Shown here piece after piece: positions 25,335-31,542 of a DNA stretch of 39,412 nt; the stretch's first letter is position 1; each line of letters opens with the position of its first letter. Location of the stretch: contig JAAVID010000050.1 of assembly GCA_014799395.1 (NCBI GenBank), positions 1 to 39,412 of the forward strand, written 5' to 3'. The notes below the pieces were generated by a model. It worked only from the letters and a program-made list of their open reading frames with translations. It did not search any database and was not told where the DNA came from. The translations under genes were made by a program, and so were the position numbers. The stretch is from Oscillospiraceae bacterium. Its GTDB lineage: Bacteria; Bacillota; Clostridia; Oscillospirales; Ruminococcaceae.

Positions 25335-25982
25335 ATGAGAACCATTACCGTAAGGGGCATTGGAACAGTCTCCGTAAAGCCCGATTTTATCATCGTGACG
25401 CTTGATATCGTCTCCAAGGCTATGGAATACAATAAGTCCGTGGAGAACGCTAACAAGCGCATAGAGCTGCTGCAAAATGCGGTTGTTTCCTCGGGATTTG
25501 CCAAGGAGGACTTGAAAACGCTTTCGTTTGATGTCCGCACAAATTACGAGAATGAACAAGACAGGAACGGCAGATACCACAATGTTTTCAAGGGTTATGC
25601 CTGTCGATACACGCTAAAGCTGGCGTTCGATTTTGACGCGAAAAAGCTCGCGGATACGCTTACGGCTATCTCCGACAGCAACGCAAACGCGGAATTTTCG
25701 ATAAAGTTCACCGTAAAAAATCCCGAGAATATCAGCGCTGAGCTGCTCAGATCGGCGACAGAGAACGCACGCAAAAAGGCTGAGATACTCTGCGTGGCGT
25801 CGGGAGCTAAGCTCGGTACGCTGCTGAATATCGATTACAGCTGGACGGATATCAACGTCTATTCGGCGAGCGCTTACGCAATGGAAAGAGACTGCTGCGA
25901 TTATCTTTTATCGGTTCCCGAATTTGAACCCGATGATATCAAGTCGCAGGACAGCGCAACATTTATCTGGGAAATAACTTAA
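25335..25982 (+). CDS. SIMPL domain protein (DUF541)
   Basis: 215-aa protein of the SIMPL/DUF541 family. It begins RTITVRGIGTVSVKPDFIIVTLDI, the characteristic N-terminal strand, and continues with FKGYACRYTLKLAFDF and a conserved ATENARKKAEILCVASGAKLG near residue 140-160. There is no signal peptide, so it is probably cytoplasmic, unlike many exported SIMPL proteins. It starts 3 nt after oadB without a strong ribosome site, suggesting coupling. Function unknown. A terminator follows 5 nt after its stop. Confidence 0.8.
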   Translation: MRTITVRGIGTVSVKPDFIIVTLDIVSKAMEYNKSVENANKRIELLQNAVVSSGFAKEDLKTLSFDVRTNYENEQDRNGRYHNVFKGYACRYTLKLAFDFDAKKLADTLTAISDSNANAEFSIKFTVKNPENISAELLRSATENARKKAEILCVASGAKLGTLLNIDYSWTDINVYSASAYAMERDCCDYLLSVPEFEPDDIKSQDSATFIWEIT

Positions 25983-25987
25983 CAATC

Positions 25988-26017
25988 AAGGCTTGCTGAC
26001 TTAACGGCAAGCCTTTT
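25988..26017 (+). terminator. Terminator after the SIMPL gene
   Basis: Stem AAGGCTTGC (25988-25996) pairs perfectly with GCAAGCCTT (26007-26015) around a 10-nt loop, with a short T-run (TTTT) at its end. Confidence 0.78.
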
Positions 26018-26046
26018 CCCGTAATTTTCCTTTAAGGGGGAAGCAA

Positions 26047-26544
26047 ATGAAACACAAACTCACAAAATACGAACTTCTGGGCTCGCTGGCGTTTCCCGTC
26101 GGGATAATGGTCTGGACGGCGTATAAGTATATAAGCGGCTCGATCGAGCTGGGCGACCTTGCGCTGCATTTTACGCACAGGCTGAGCTTTATAATAGCGT
26201 TCGTTCTTTGCGGCGTTGTTCCGCTGCTGCTGACCCTCATAATGCGCGTGGATACCTCGGAGCAGTTTCTGCCTCGTCTGCTGATATTTTTGTGCACGTT
26301 CGCGGCGATAAATATTGCAGAGGAATTTTTGTCGTTCAAGGCGATGATGGTAGGCGAGGGCATACTTCTCCTTATCTCGCTTGTGTTTTCGGGACTTTTC
26401 TTCCATATCGCCAAACCCGTCAAGCTCTCGGCGTGGATAGTGATCTTCCTCGGAAACCCCTGCCTTGTGCATTTCATATGCTACGTAATGAAAATGCGCG
26501 ACCTGGAAGACCTGATACAACATCTAAACATAACGCTATATTAA
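26047..26544 (+). CDS. Hypothetical multi-pass membrane protein
   Basis: 165-aa protein that I do not recognise, with about five hydrophobic segments (roughly 10-28, 46-66, 78-95, 104-122, 128-147) and short charged loops; the C-terminus (KMRDLEDLIQHLNITLY) is probably cytoplasmic. It has a strong ribosome site (AAGGGGGAA, 5 nt before the ATG). No promoter of its own is obvious behind the terminator at 25988, so it may depend on readthrough. Repeat element 2 begins at its stop codon. Confidence 0.75.
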   Translation: MKHKLTKYELLGSLAFPVGIMVWTAYKYISGSIELGDLALHFTHRLSFIIAFVLCGVVPLLLTLIMRVDTSEQFLPRLLIFLCTFAAINIAEEFLSFKAMMVGEGILLLISLVFSGLFFHIAKPVKLSAWIVIFLGNPCLVHFICYVMKMRDLEDLIQHLNITLY

Positions 26545-26861
26545 AAAGTCAGTGGGTCAGTGTGGGCAGTGGTGAGTCTCCGCCTCACACTCCGCTCAAG
26601 GGGCAAGCCCCTTGAGAATCCCTGTTCCCAACTCCTTGGGCTTTTGGATTATGACGTTGTCTCTGTAAGGTTACAACGCAGCTCTTGGCTATATAATTTA
26701 ACGGCGCGTTTAAGAGGAACGCGCCGTTATTTTTATTAGCGAAGAACCACATTGCAGCCTTACAGAGACGACCTAAAAATTAAATCGCCCAAAGTGTTGG
26801 GAACCGGGATTCCAAAGGGGCTTGCCCCTTTGGCGGAGTGTGAGGCGGAGCCTCACCACTG
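26543..26861. repeat. Repeat element 2: two inverted arms around a terminator
   Basis: This fills the gap between two convergent genes. The left arm (26543-26699) starts at the stop of the membrane protein gene, and the right arm (26738-26861, inverted) ends 6 nt from the pyrB stop. Inward order matches element 1: GTGAGGC-type hairpin, hairpin with core AAGGGGC/GCCCCTT, CCCAA/TTGGG hairpin, TCTCTGTAAGG, then the central terminator. The outer left arm matches the outer right arm of element 1 and vice versa, while the inner parts match without exchange. Outer ends carry CACTG, as in element 1. Confidence 0.85.
26700..26737. terminator. Bidirectional terminator at the centre of repeat element 2
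   Basis: Stem AACGGCGCGTT (26700-26710) pairs perfectly with AACGCGCCGTT (26718-26728) around a 7-nt loop, with ATTTTTATT after it and an A/T-rich stretch before it. It would end the membrane protein transcript (+) and the pyrB transcript (-). Confidence 0.9.
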
Positions 26862-26867
26862 CCTACA

Positions 26868-27944
26868 TTACAGCAAAATTCTCTCGTCGCAGTATTCGCA
26901 GATCAGAATATCTCCGCGGTTGATGAAGCTGTGGGGGAGATATTGCTCGGTGCGGGTGACGCATTTGGGGTTGGTGCAGGAGATATTTTTATGTATCTCG
27001 CCGACGAGGAGGGGCTTTATTTTCGGCTTGTGGGTCATGGTGTAGAGGATAAGCGCCATGCGGACGTACATTCCGTTGTTTGCCTGGCGGAAATACGCCG
27101 CGCGGGGGTCGTCGTCAACGGCGACCTCTATTTCGTTTACGCGGGGAAGGGGGTGCATTACTATCATATCCTTGCGCGCGTACTGCATTTTCGCTTTTGT
27201 GAGACAGTATACGTCTTTCTGGCGCTCGTATTCGCTGTCGTCGGAGAAGCGTTCGCGTTGGATACGCGTCATATACAGCATATCGAGGTCTTTTATCGCC
27301 TCGTCTATCGTGTTTACCTCGGTGAACTCCGAGCCGTGCGCTCTGATAACGTCCTTGATGTAGCTCGGCAAAGACAAGCCGGGCGTGGAGATAAGCACGA
27401 ATTTGTTGTTCGGATAACAGGAAAGCGCCTTGACGAGCGAGTGAACCGTTCTGCCGTACTTTAAATCGCCGCACAAGCCGACGGTAAGGTTGTCCAGTCT
27501 GCCGAGCTCGCATTTGAGCGTAAGCAGGTCGGTGAGGGTCTGGGTGGGGTGGAGATGTCCGCCGTCGCCCGCGTTGATGACGTGACAGTCCGCGACAAGC
27601 GCCGCCGCTTTTGCCGAGCCCTCCTGCGTGTGGCGCATAACAAGAATATCGGAGTAGGTGCTTACTATTTTTATCGTGTCCTTGAGGTTCTCGCCCTTGG
27701 CAACGGAGGAGTTGCTCGGATTGTCAAAGCCGATAATATTGCCGCCTAAGCGTATCATAGCCGCCTGGAAGCTCATCTGCGTGCGGGTAGACGGCTCGTA
27801 GAACAGCGTCGCCATAATTTTGCCCTTGCACTTTTCGCCGTATTCCTCGGGGTTTTCTTTAATTTTCTCGGCGAGACCGATTATCTCGTTCCACTGCGGA
27901 ACGGTGTAATCGTCCATATCCACCAGATTGTTAAAAGTATTCAC
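26868..27944 (-). CDS. pyrB: Aspartate carbamoyltransferase fused to a PyrI-type zinc domain
   Basis: Catalyses carbamoyl phosphate plus aspartate to carbamoyl-aspartate in pyrimidine synthesis. Catalytic motifs are YEPSTRT (49-55), the aspartate-loop HPTQTLTDL (132-140), GDLKYGRT (159-166), MHPLPR (263-268) and YFRQA (284-288). The usual PyrB ends near 310 aa; this one continues to 358 with C323-x4-C328-x20-C349-x2-C352, matching the zinc-binding end of the E. coli regulatory chain PyrI. The N-terminal nucleotide-binding half of PyrI is absent. The start is GTG with AGAGGTGA upstream; a longer ATG frame from 27989 would include the promoter. No PyrR- or attenuator-like leader is visible, and no pyrI or other pyr gene lies beside it. 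Confidence 0.92.
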   Translation of the reverse strand: MNTFNNLVDMDDYTVPQWNEIIGLAEKIKENPEEYGEKCKGKIMATLFYEPSTRTQMSFQAAMIRLGGNIIGFDNPSNSSVAKGENLKDTIKIVSTYSDILVMRHTQEGSAKAAALVADCHVINAGDGGHLHPTQTLTDLLTLKCELGRLDNLTVGLCGDLKYGRTVHSLVKALSCYPNNKFVLISTPGLSLPSYIKDVIRAHGSEFTEVNTIDEAIKDLDMLYMTRIQRERFSDDSEYERQKDVYCLTKAKMQYARKDMIVMHPLPRVNEIEVAVDDDPRAAYFRQANNGMYVRMALILYTMTHKPKIKPLLVGEIHKNISCTNPKCVTRTEQYLPHSFINRGDILICEYCDERILL

Positions 27945-27966
27945 AAAAATCACCTCTGTTATTACA

Positions 27967-27995
27967 ATTATAGCAGAAATTCGACACAATTACAA
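27967..27995 (-). promoter_or_regulatory. Promoter for pyrB
   Basis: On the minus strand, TTGTAA (27995-27990) and a perfect TATAAT (27972-27967) are 17 nt apart, giving a leader of only about 15 nt before the GTG start. Confidence 0.65.
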
Positions 27996-28039
27996 GCCGT
28001 TTGAAAAAATAAAAAAATTTCTCCCGATCTTCAATGCGC

Positions 28040-28264
28040 TTACCAGAACTTCCGTTTATCATCGGTAAGTCCGCATAGATAATCGAGAGAAACCTCAAAT
28101 TGCTTTGCGACTTTTATCAGCAGGTGAATGGGCATTAACGCGCGCCCCGCTTCGTATCGCTGGTATGCTTGCTGATTTGTAAGCCCCAGTATATCAGCCA
28201 TATCCGATTGTCGAAGATCGCAGTCCTCGCGCAGATCCCGCATTCGTTCATAGTAATTTTTCAC
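28040..28264 (-). CDS. Small Xre-family helix-turn-helix regulator
   Basis: 74-aa DNA-binding protein that is almost only a Cro/CI-type HTH domain. The motif spans about residues 18-45, with QSDMADILGLTNQQAYQRYEAG providing helices 2 and 3, followed by IKVAKQFEVSLDYLCGLTDD. The GTG start has AAAGGAAG about 8 nt upstream. It is divergent from the pilin gene, and three copies of a palindrome ACTAC-N6-GTAGT lie between them, one over its own promoter region. It is therefore most likely an autoregulated repressor of the pilin transcript; that is inference from layout. Confidence 0.85.
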   Translation of the reverse strand: MKNYYERMRDLREDCDLRQSDMADILGLTNQQAYQRYEAGRALMPIHLLIKVAKQFEVSLDYLCGLTDDKRKFW

Positions 28265-28308
28265 AAAAAAACTTCCTTTCTTTTAGTATTTTATACGAAT
28301 TATACCAC

Positions 28309-28391
28309 ACTACATATTTGTAGTATTGACAAAACTACCGTTGTGTAGTATAATGAGTTTAGAAAAACTACATAAATGTAGTAAAACTCAT
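28309..28391. promoter_or_regulatory. Three-operator control region between the Xre gene and the pilin gene
   Basis: Three palindromes share the pattern CTAC-N6-GTAG: 28310-28323, 28335-28348 and 28368-28381. The third lies inside a larger inverted repeat, ATGAGTTT (28353-28360) with AAACTCAT (28384-28391). Operator 2 lies between the -35 and -10 of the pilin promoter, operator 1 is just upstream of it and beside the minus-strand TATAAT of the Xre gene (28304-28299), and operator 3 is just downstream. Confidence 0.75.
28326..28354 (+). promoter_or_regulatory. Consensus sigma-A promoter for the pilin transcript
   Basis: TTGACA (28326-28331) and TATAAT (28349-28354) are both perfect, with a 17-nt spacer that contains operator 2. 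Transcription would start near 28361. Confidence 0.9.
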
Positions 28392-28402
28392 ATAGATATA
28401 AA

Positions 28403-28486
28403 ATGAGCAAAAGAAAGAAGCTGAAAAAGGATATAGCCACGAAGTGGTTATATATAAAACCCGAACGAAATTCCTCGGGCGGGTAA
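28403..28486 (+). CDS. Candidate 27-aa leader ORF
   Basis: An ATG at 28403 opens a 27-codon frame (MSKRKKLKKD, then IATKWLYIKPERNSSGG) in the pilin leader. No clear ribosome site precedes it. The frame is covered by two RNA hairpins: a 10-bp stem with a GAA loop (28431-28440 / 28444-28453, one G-U pair), and CCCGA (28460-28464) / TCGGG (28475-28479), the latter followed by an A/T run before the pilin ribosome site. It may be a leader peptide, a small protein, or only untranslated leader RNA. Confidence 0.25.
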   Translation: MSKRKKLKKDIATKWLYIKPERNSSGG

Positions 28487-28513
28487 AAAATTTTTTTACA
28501 GGAGGTCTTTACT

Positions 28514-29035
28514 ATGATAAAGAAACTTCAGGCTCTCAGAGCCAAAAAGGGCTTCACGCTCGTTGAGTTGATCGTTGTTATCGCGATCATCGGCGTTCTC
28601 GCCGCTATCCTTATTCCTACGCTGTCCGGCGTAATCGAGAGTGCTCGTAAGAGATCCGCGGAGAGCACCTGCCAGTCTATCCAGAGTGCCGCAAAGACAT
28701 TTGCATCTCAGGTAATGTCCAAGACCGGCAACGCTTGTGACGAATCCACTACATGCGATATGGACGACGGCAAGGGTCCTCAGACAATGGGACATTATAT
28801 TTTGACGCAGGTTCCCGAGATTTGCGCTTCCGGAAGCACAAAGGGTGCCGATATTACGATTGTCAACGGCGAGGTTACACAGGTTGTTTACACCGAGGGT
28901 GCTTTCAGCGCTGCTTGGACCAGCACAGGCGGTACTCTGGGTGCTGTAAAGTCCGGTGAGTCCAGTGCTGCTCACAGTTATAGTGCTACAGCAGGGGCTG
29001 TAACAGTTAACGGTGATGCTACTAATTCTATTTGA
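28514..29035 (+). CDS. Type IV pilin-like protein
   Basis: 173-aa prepilin. The class III signal is RAKKG followed by FTLVELIVVIAIIGVLAAIL; prepilin peptidase would cut after G13, leaving F14 as the N-methylated residue and E18 at position +5. The hydrophobic helix runs to about residue 37. The mature domain is Ser/Thr/Ala/Gly-rich and has four cysteines (C53, C75, C81, C104) that could form disulphides. The ribosome site AGGAGG is excellent. No prepilin peptidase, assembly ATPase or PilC gene lies in the window, so any assembly machinery is elsewhere. The Xre/operator region upstream implies tight control. Confidence 0.9.
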   Translation: MIKKLQALRAKKGFTLVELIVVIAIIGVLAAILIPTLSGVIESARKRSAESTCQSIQSAAKTFASQVMSKTGNACDESTTCDMDDGKGPQTMGHYILTQVPEICASGSTKGADITIVNGEVTQVVYTEGAFSAAWTSTGGTLGAVKSGESSAAHSYSATAGAVTVNGDATNSI

Positions 29036-29056
29036 TTTTAACGAAAGGTCATTCAA

Positions 29057-29245
29057 ATGCGAAAAAAGAAACCAAGTTTCCGCCGCATAACAGCAAAATT
29101 GAATACGCTGAAAAACGGCGCGCTTGAATGTATCCGAGAGTATCCCGCCGTTAAAAGAGAAAACTCCAACAGGCTTGTGGACATCATCGCGATAGTCTGT
29201 ATGCTCGGAGTGAGCGCCGTAACGCTTCTGTTCGCGCTTATCTGA
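29057..29245 (+). CDS. Small membrane protein downstream of the pilin
   Basis: 62-aa protein, unrecognised, with a strongly basic N-terminus (MRKKKPSFRRITAK) and a single C-terminal hydrophobic helix (about 42-61, VDIIAIVCMLGVSAVTLLFAL), so it is a probable tail-anchored or type II membrane protein. AAAGG precedes the ATG at about 9 nt. It lies 21 nt after the pilin gene and before a terminator, so the two form one transcript; a role with the pilin is inferred only from this. Confidence 0.72.
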   Translation: MRKKKPSFRRITAKLNTLKNGALECIREYPAVKRENSNRLVDIIAIVCMLGVSAVTLLFALI

Positions 29246-29267
29246 CGGCGGAAAAAACCAAAAAACG

Positions 29268-29303
29268 GAGAGCCTGCAAATTCGCAGGCTCTCTTAATTT
29301 TTA
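29268..29303. terminator. Bidirectional terminator between the pilin operon and fur
   Basis: Stem GAGAGCCTGC (29268-29277) pairs perfectly with GCAGGCTCTC (29284-29293), followed by TTAATTTTT on the plus strand. The A-rich stretch before it gives a T-rich run for transcripts arriving from the fur side. Confidence 0.9.
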
Positions 29304-29312
29304 TATAAAGAA

Positions 29313-29437
29313 AATCCACATTGCAACCTTACAGAGAAGACGTCATAATTAAAACGCCCAAAATGTTGGGAATAGGGATTCTCAAGGGGCTTGCCCCTTG
29401 AGCGAGGGGCGGGGGCAGAGCCCCCGCACTGACTTTT
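29313..29437 (-). repeat. Repeat element 3: single arm
   Basis: A single arm of the family seen at 5360-5717 and 26543-26861. Read on the minus strand from the fur stop it has GCGGGGGC/GCCCCCGC as its first hairpin, then the hairpin core AAGGGGC/GCCCCTT with CTC/GAG flanks, AATCCC, a CCCAA/TTGGG hairpin, and TCTCTGTAAGG followed by the terminator at 29268. The opposite arm is missing; the pilin-side terminator directly follows the small membrane protein gene. Confidence 0.82.
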
Positions 29438-29444
29438 CCTCTCT

Positions 29445-29837
29445 TTACTTCTCTTCAGCGCAGCCGCGGCATATACCTTTAAAGTTGAGAGAAGTCTCGG
29501 TGACGAGATGACCGTGCCGCTCAAAAACGCGGTTTTCTAACCCCTCCGGCAGAACCTCGATATCGAAAACCTTTCCGCAGCGGGTGCAGAGGAGGTGGCA
29601 GTGAACGTCGGTGCGCGCGTCGAAGCGTTCGGGGGAGTTGTCGATATGTATCTTTTTGAGCATACCCGTTTCGGAGAGCAGATTTAAATTACGGTAGACC
29701 GTGCCCATACTGAGCGCGGGATTTTCTTTTTTCAGCGAGGTATAGACCTCGTCCGCGGTGGGGTGGACGGGGTTTTCTTTTATATGATTGTAAATAAGCT
29801 CGCGCTGGCGCGAAAATTTTCTGACTGCCGTTGTCAT
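29445..29837 (-). CDS. Fur/PerR family metal-dependent regulator
   Basis: About 130-aa repressor of the Fur superfamily. The winged-helix part is RQRELIYNHIKENPVHPTADEVYTSL-like near residues 10-36, with the recognition segment SMGTVYRNLNLL. The C-terminal dimer and metal domain has HCHLLCTRCGK and GICRGCAEE, giving two CxxC structural zinc sites typical of PerR and many Fur proteins. Whether it senses peroxide, iron or zinc cannot be read reliably. The ATG at 29837 follows AAGGCGG; the longer frame to 29900 would cover the promoter. It ends 8 nt before repeat arm 3. Confidence 0.88.
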   Translation of the reverse strand: MTTAVRKFSRQRELIYNHIKENPVHPTADEVYTSLKKENPALSMGTVYRNLNLLSETGMLKKIHIDNSPERFDARTDVHCHLLCTRCGKVFDIEVLPEGLENRVFERHGHLVTETSLNFKGICRGCAEEK

Positions 29838-29871
29838 TTTTTTGACCGCCTTATCGATAATCGTTACCGAT

Positions 29872-29900
29872 ATTATAACACAAACGCGCCGTATTGTCAA
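29872..29900 (-). promoter_or_regulatory. Consensus promoter for the Fur/PerR gene
   Basis: On the minus strand TTGACA (29900-29895) and TATAAT (29877-29872) are both perfect with a 17-nt spacer. A 10-bp palindrome TTATCGATAA (29851-29860) lies in the short leader and might be an autoregulatory site, but it is not a clear Fur or PerR box. Confidence 0.85.
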
Positions 29901-29933
29901 TGGAATTTTTCTTTTACAAAAATGTCCAAACTA

Positions 29934-29962
29934 TCATACTTGCCCTCAAACAAGCATACAAT
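29934..29962 (+). promoter_or_regulatory. Candidate sigma-E sporulation promoter
   Basis: TCATACT (29934-29940) resembles the sigma-E -35 box and CATACAAT (29955-29962) matches the sigma-E -10 consensus CATACAnT, with a 14-nt spacer. It is about 40 nt upstream of the SPOCS-LysM gene and no sigma-A-like promoter is evident there. In Bacillus, spoIVA is a sigma-E gene. Confidence 0.6.
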
Positions 29963-30003
29963 GTCAATGAAAAAACTAATATTCCCTTTTAAGGAGGATC
30001 ACT

Positions 30004-31530
30004 ATGGAAGAAAAAACAAAATCCGTACATATCGACGAGACCGTTTACGACGGTCAGTCGGAACAGGGCGTCGAGCTTGACTACGTTCTGCCCGATTACT
30101 GCCCCGATATTTTCAAGATACTGTCCTGCACTTTAACGCCGAAGATCGTTTCGTACAGCGTTTCCGCGGACGGAAAGCTTAACCTCGACGGAGTGGTGTA
30201 TATAAAAGTGCTGTATCTCGCCGAGAGCAGCACCGACGTACACTGCGTAGACCAGCGCTACACCTACTCGAAAACCGTCGACTTAAGCCGCAAGGGGGTT
30301 GAGCCGATAGTGTCTTTGCAGATGAAAGCCGATTACTGCAACTGCCGCGCGGTCAGCCCGCGCAGGATAGACGTCCGCGGCGCGGTGAGCTGCCGTATCA
30401 AGGCGACGGCGAGCACCGCGTATTCGCTCCCCGATATTCCCGAGGGCTTGCAGGTGCGCACAAGGGAGATAACCTGCTGCGGCGGAACGCTCTGCGCCGA
30501 GAAGCAGATGATAGTCCGCGAGGAGATAGAGACGGGCGCTTCGGGCATTGCCTTTATAATGCAGTGCGATACCGTGCCGAAAATAACCGACCTGCGCGTT
30601 ATCGCCGACAAGGCGGTGCTGAAAGGCACGGTCACGGTAAACGCCTTATACGGTATCTTCAACCCCGAGACAAACGGCTGCTCGGAAACGGAAAAAATGT
30701 CCGCGGATATTCCCGTAAGCGCTATCCTCGACATAGACGGCATAACGGATACGCACAGAACGTTCCCCGAGATAGGCGTTATGAACTGCGAGCTTATCCC
30801 AAAGCCCGACAGCGGTATTATCTCCTGCGAGCTTCTGGTCGAGTGCCGCGTGCGCGCGCAGCTCGAGGAGACCGCGCGTATCGCCACCGACGTTTACTCC
30901 ACGGACTACGAGACCGAATTTACCGCAAATCAGCTCAAGCTCGCGACCGACCCGCGCGTCGTCTCGCAAAATCTCTCCGTCCGCACCGAGCTTTCCACCG
31001 ACAAGGAGGAGATACGCTCCGTCTGGGACGTTTCAAGCGAGCTGAAAAATCCCGTCTGCCGTCCGAGGTCGGACAGCGAGCTCGTTCTTACGGGTCAGCT
31101 GTATTGCAGGGCGTTCGGCTCGAACGTTGACGGCGTGCCGTTCTTCTGCGAAAAGCAGGAGGCGGTCGAGCAGATTATCTCCGCGAACGTCACGCAGGAT
31201 ACGTCGGTCGACTTCAACGTCATCGTTACCGACACGGGATTTTCCATAAAGCCCGACGGCTGTCTGGAGCTTACGACAACGCTCGACTTCTCGGCAAGTC
31301 TGCACAACATCAAGCCCGTCGAGGCGATAAACACCGTTACCGTCCGCGAGGATAAGCCAAAGGACAAATCGGACGAATTCGCGCTCAGGATATGCTACAC
31401 GGACGACTCCTCCGACTGCTGGAGCATTGCCAAGCGCTACAACACCACGGTAAAGGCGATTATGGAGGAAAACGAGATCGAGGACTGCGACGCGCCGCTT
31501 TCGGGCATGATCCTCATTCCAACAGTATAA
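30004..31530 (+). CDS. SPOCS-domain (DUF3794) and LysM protein
   Basis: 508-aa protein with repeated SPOCS/DUF3794 domains and a C-terminal LysM domain (about 460-508; RICYTDDSSDCWSIAKRYNTT-like with the closing SGMILIPTV). SPOCS domains occur in spore-coat proteins such as SpoVID/SafA-type partners and in many Clostridia proteins; LysM binds peptidoglycan. No signal peptide is present, which suits a mother-cell coat-morphogenesis protein. A perfect AAGGAGG is 6 nt before the ATG. spoIVA follows 12 nt later behind the same candidate sigma-E promoter, supporting a role in coat assembly on the forespore surface. Confidence 0.85.
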   Translation: MEEKTKSVHIDETVYDGQSEQGVELDYVLPDYCPDIFKILSCTLTPKIVSYSVSADGKLNLDGVVYIKVLYLAESSTDVHCVDQRYTYSKTVDLSRKGVEPIVSLQMKADYCNCRAVSPRRIDVRGAVSCRIKATASTAYSLPDIPEGLQVRTREITCCGGTLCAEKQMIVREEIETGASGIAFIMQCDTVPKITDLRVIADKAVLKGTVTVNALYGIFNPETNGCSETEKMSADIPVSAILDIDGITDTHRTFPEIGVMNCELIPKPDSGIISCELLVECRVRAQLEETARIATDVYSTDYETEFTANQLKLATDPRVVSQNLSVRTELSTDKEEIRSVWDVSSELKNPVCRPRSDSELVLTGQLYCRAFGSNVDGVPFFCEKQEAVEQIISANVTQDTSVDFNVIVTDTGFSIKPDGCLELTTTLDFSASLHNIKPVEAINTVTVREDKPKDKSDEFALRICYTDDSSDCWSIAKRYNTTVKAIMEENEIEDCDAPLSGMILIPTV

Positions 31531-31542
31531 AGGAGCAGAAAT

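Noticed and set aside
29851-29860. TTATCGATAA palindrome as a PerR or Fur box
   Set aside because: It does not match the TTATAATnATTATAA-type or Fur box pattern; kept only as a possible operator.
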